NCBI GenBank assembly: GCA_913052435.1
Contig: CAJXDV010000013.1
Span: 1 to 14,984, forward strand
DNA: 14,984 nucleotides
DNA from: an uncultured Pelagibacteraceae bacterium
Lineage (GTDB): Bacteria > Pseudomonadota > Alphaproteobacteria > Pelagibacterales > Pelagibacteraceae
Direction of reading: 5' to 3'
Shown: positions 14,337 through 14,984 of the stretch, in pieces
How the letters are laid out: every line of letters starts with the position of its first letter
Numbering within the stretch: the first letter of the stretch is position 1
Translations under genes and position numbers: made by a program
The notes under the pieces: generated by a model
Database searches by the model: none
Seen by the model: only the letters and a program-made list of their open reading frames with translations
What the model was told of the DNA's origin: nothing

Positions 14337-14893
14337 AAATACACGCAAGCGATATACGAGTTGGAATGTTATTAGAATATAAAGATGATCTTTGGCAAGT
14401 ATTAAAAACTCAACATGTAAAACCTGGTAAAGGTGGAGCATTTGCACAGGTTGAAATGAAAAGTTTAAATAAAAATACAAAACTAAATGAAAGGTTTAGA
14501 TCTAGTGAATCTGTTGAAAAGGCTTCATTAGAAGAGTCAAAATTTAATTATTCATATAATGATGAAACTGATTACTATTTCATAAACTCTCTAACATTCG
14601 ATCAAATAAATATTAAAAAAAATATAGTTGGAGAGAAAGGAAAAATGTTAACTGAGAACTTAGAAGTTGATATAAGTTTTTATAACGAAAAACCTTTGGC
14701 TGTTGAATTGCCAAATCAAGTCACTTGCAAAATTGAAACTACAGATGCTACCATAAAAGGGCAAACTGTATCTTCTTCATATAAACCTGCAGTTTTAGAT
14801 AATGGAATTAATATTCAAGTTCCTCCATTTATTGAAAATGGAGATAAGATTATTGTTGACACTAGAACCATTGAGTATGTTAAAAAAATTTAA
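14333..14893 (+). CDS. efp: Translation elongation factor P
   Basis: Binds between the ribosomal P and E sites and rescues ribosomes stalled at polyproline. The 186-aa length is standard. Domain I (about 1-64) carries the exposed loop HVKPGKGGAF with K33 at the tip, the position that is modified (beta-lysylation in E. coli) in many bacteria; no modifying enzyme is in this window. Domains II and III follow, with VELPNQVTCKIETTDATIKG and the signature region KPAVLDNGINIQVPPFIENG near the C-terminus. The ATG overlaps the previous stop as ATGA, which implies translational coupling to the ThiE-like gene. The next gene starts 12 bp downstream. Nothing unusual is seen in the protein. Confidence 0.97.
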   Translation: MKIHASDIRVGMLLEYKDDLWQVLKTQHVKPGKGGAFAQVEMKSLNKNTKLNERFRSSESVEKASLEESKFNYSYNDETDYYFINSLTFDQINIKKNIVGEKGKMLTENLEVDISFYNEKPLAVELPNQVTCKIETTDATIKGQTVSSSYKPAVLDNGINIQVPPFIENGDKIIVDTRTIEYVKKI

Positions 14894-14905
14894 ATTTTTA
14901 TTGCA

Positions 14906-14984
14906 ATGAATTCAATATCACCAAATTTAAATATTATGATTAAAGCTTGTGAAAAAGCTTCAAAAGTTATTATTAGAGATTTTG
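14906..14984 (+). CDS. suhB: Inositol monophosphatase family protein (SuhB-like), 5' end only
   Basis: An open frame starts at ATG 14906, 12 bp after efp, and runs off the right edge after 26 codons. It begins MNSISPNLNIMIKACEKASK and continues VIIRDF. The pattern (hydrophobic helix start, then Ala/Cys-rich helix and RDF) matches the N-terminal helix of alphaproteobacterial SuhB/inositol monophosphatases, and suhB commonly follows efp in this class. No catalytic residue lies within the visible part, so the call rests on a short match plus gene order. Confidence 0.6.
   Translation, partial: MNSISPNLNIMIKACEKASKVIIRDF

Overview
The window is AT-rich, tightly packed DNA from an alphaproteobacterium. 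Intergenic gaps are mostly 0-12 bp, genes overlap as TAATG or ATGA, lysine and isoleucine replace arginine and valine where possible, and every gene is a housekeeping gene in alphaproteobacterial order. This is what a streamlined marine SAR11 (Pelagibacter-like) genome looks like. The genus is inferred; the compactness and gene order are seen directly. No mobile element, CRISPR array, tRNA or rRNA was found, and no stretch over 300 bp lacks a gene.

The window consists of two divergent gene blocks that meet near 8521-8573. The left block (8550 down to 13, minus strand) reads, in transcription order: a small coiled-coil protein, ZapA, 5-formyltetrahydrofolate cyclo-ligase, YmdB-type phosphodiesterase, YebC, a RuvC-fold Holliday-junction resolvase, TolQ, TolR, TolA, TolB, Pal and CpoB/YbgF. 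This links cell division, folate salvage, recombination and the complete trans-envelope Tol-Pal machine that pulls the outer membrane inward at constriction. Related bacteria usually carry ruvA, ruvB and ybgC between ruvC and tolQ. Here only 50 bp lie between them, and the resolvase itself looks more like the phage-type RuvC family than canonical RuvC.

The right block (8574 to the right edge, plus strand) reads tkt, gap, pgk, class I fba, a ThiE-like thiamine phosphate synthase, efp and the first 26 codons of an inositol-monophosphatase/SuhB-like gene. The first four form a triose/pentose-phosphate module able to run as lower gluconeogenesis/glycolysis plus the non-oxidative pentose phosphate route. 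Transketolase needs thiamine diphosphate, which may explain the nearby ThiE. Short gaps and overlaps suggest one long transcript.

The clearest regulatory signal is a GC-containing hairpin with a T tract between pal and cpoB on the minus strand. It also shows that the longest possible cpoB reading frame starts too far upstream. Weaker signals are a perfect 9-bp inverted repeat across the ruvC stop codon, a possible pal promoter, and long homopolymers (A14 in the cyclo-ligase, A11 in tolA). The most interesting item is the resolvase locus: a non-canonical RuvC-like nuclease in the conserved ruvC position without its RuvAB motor beside it.
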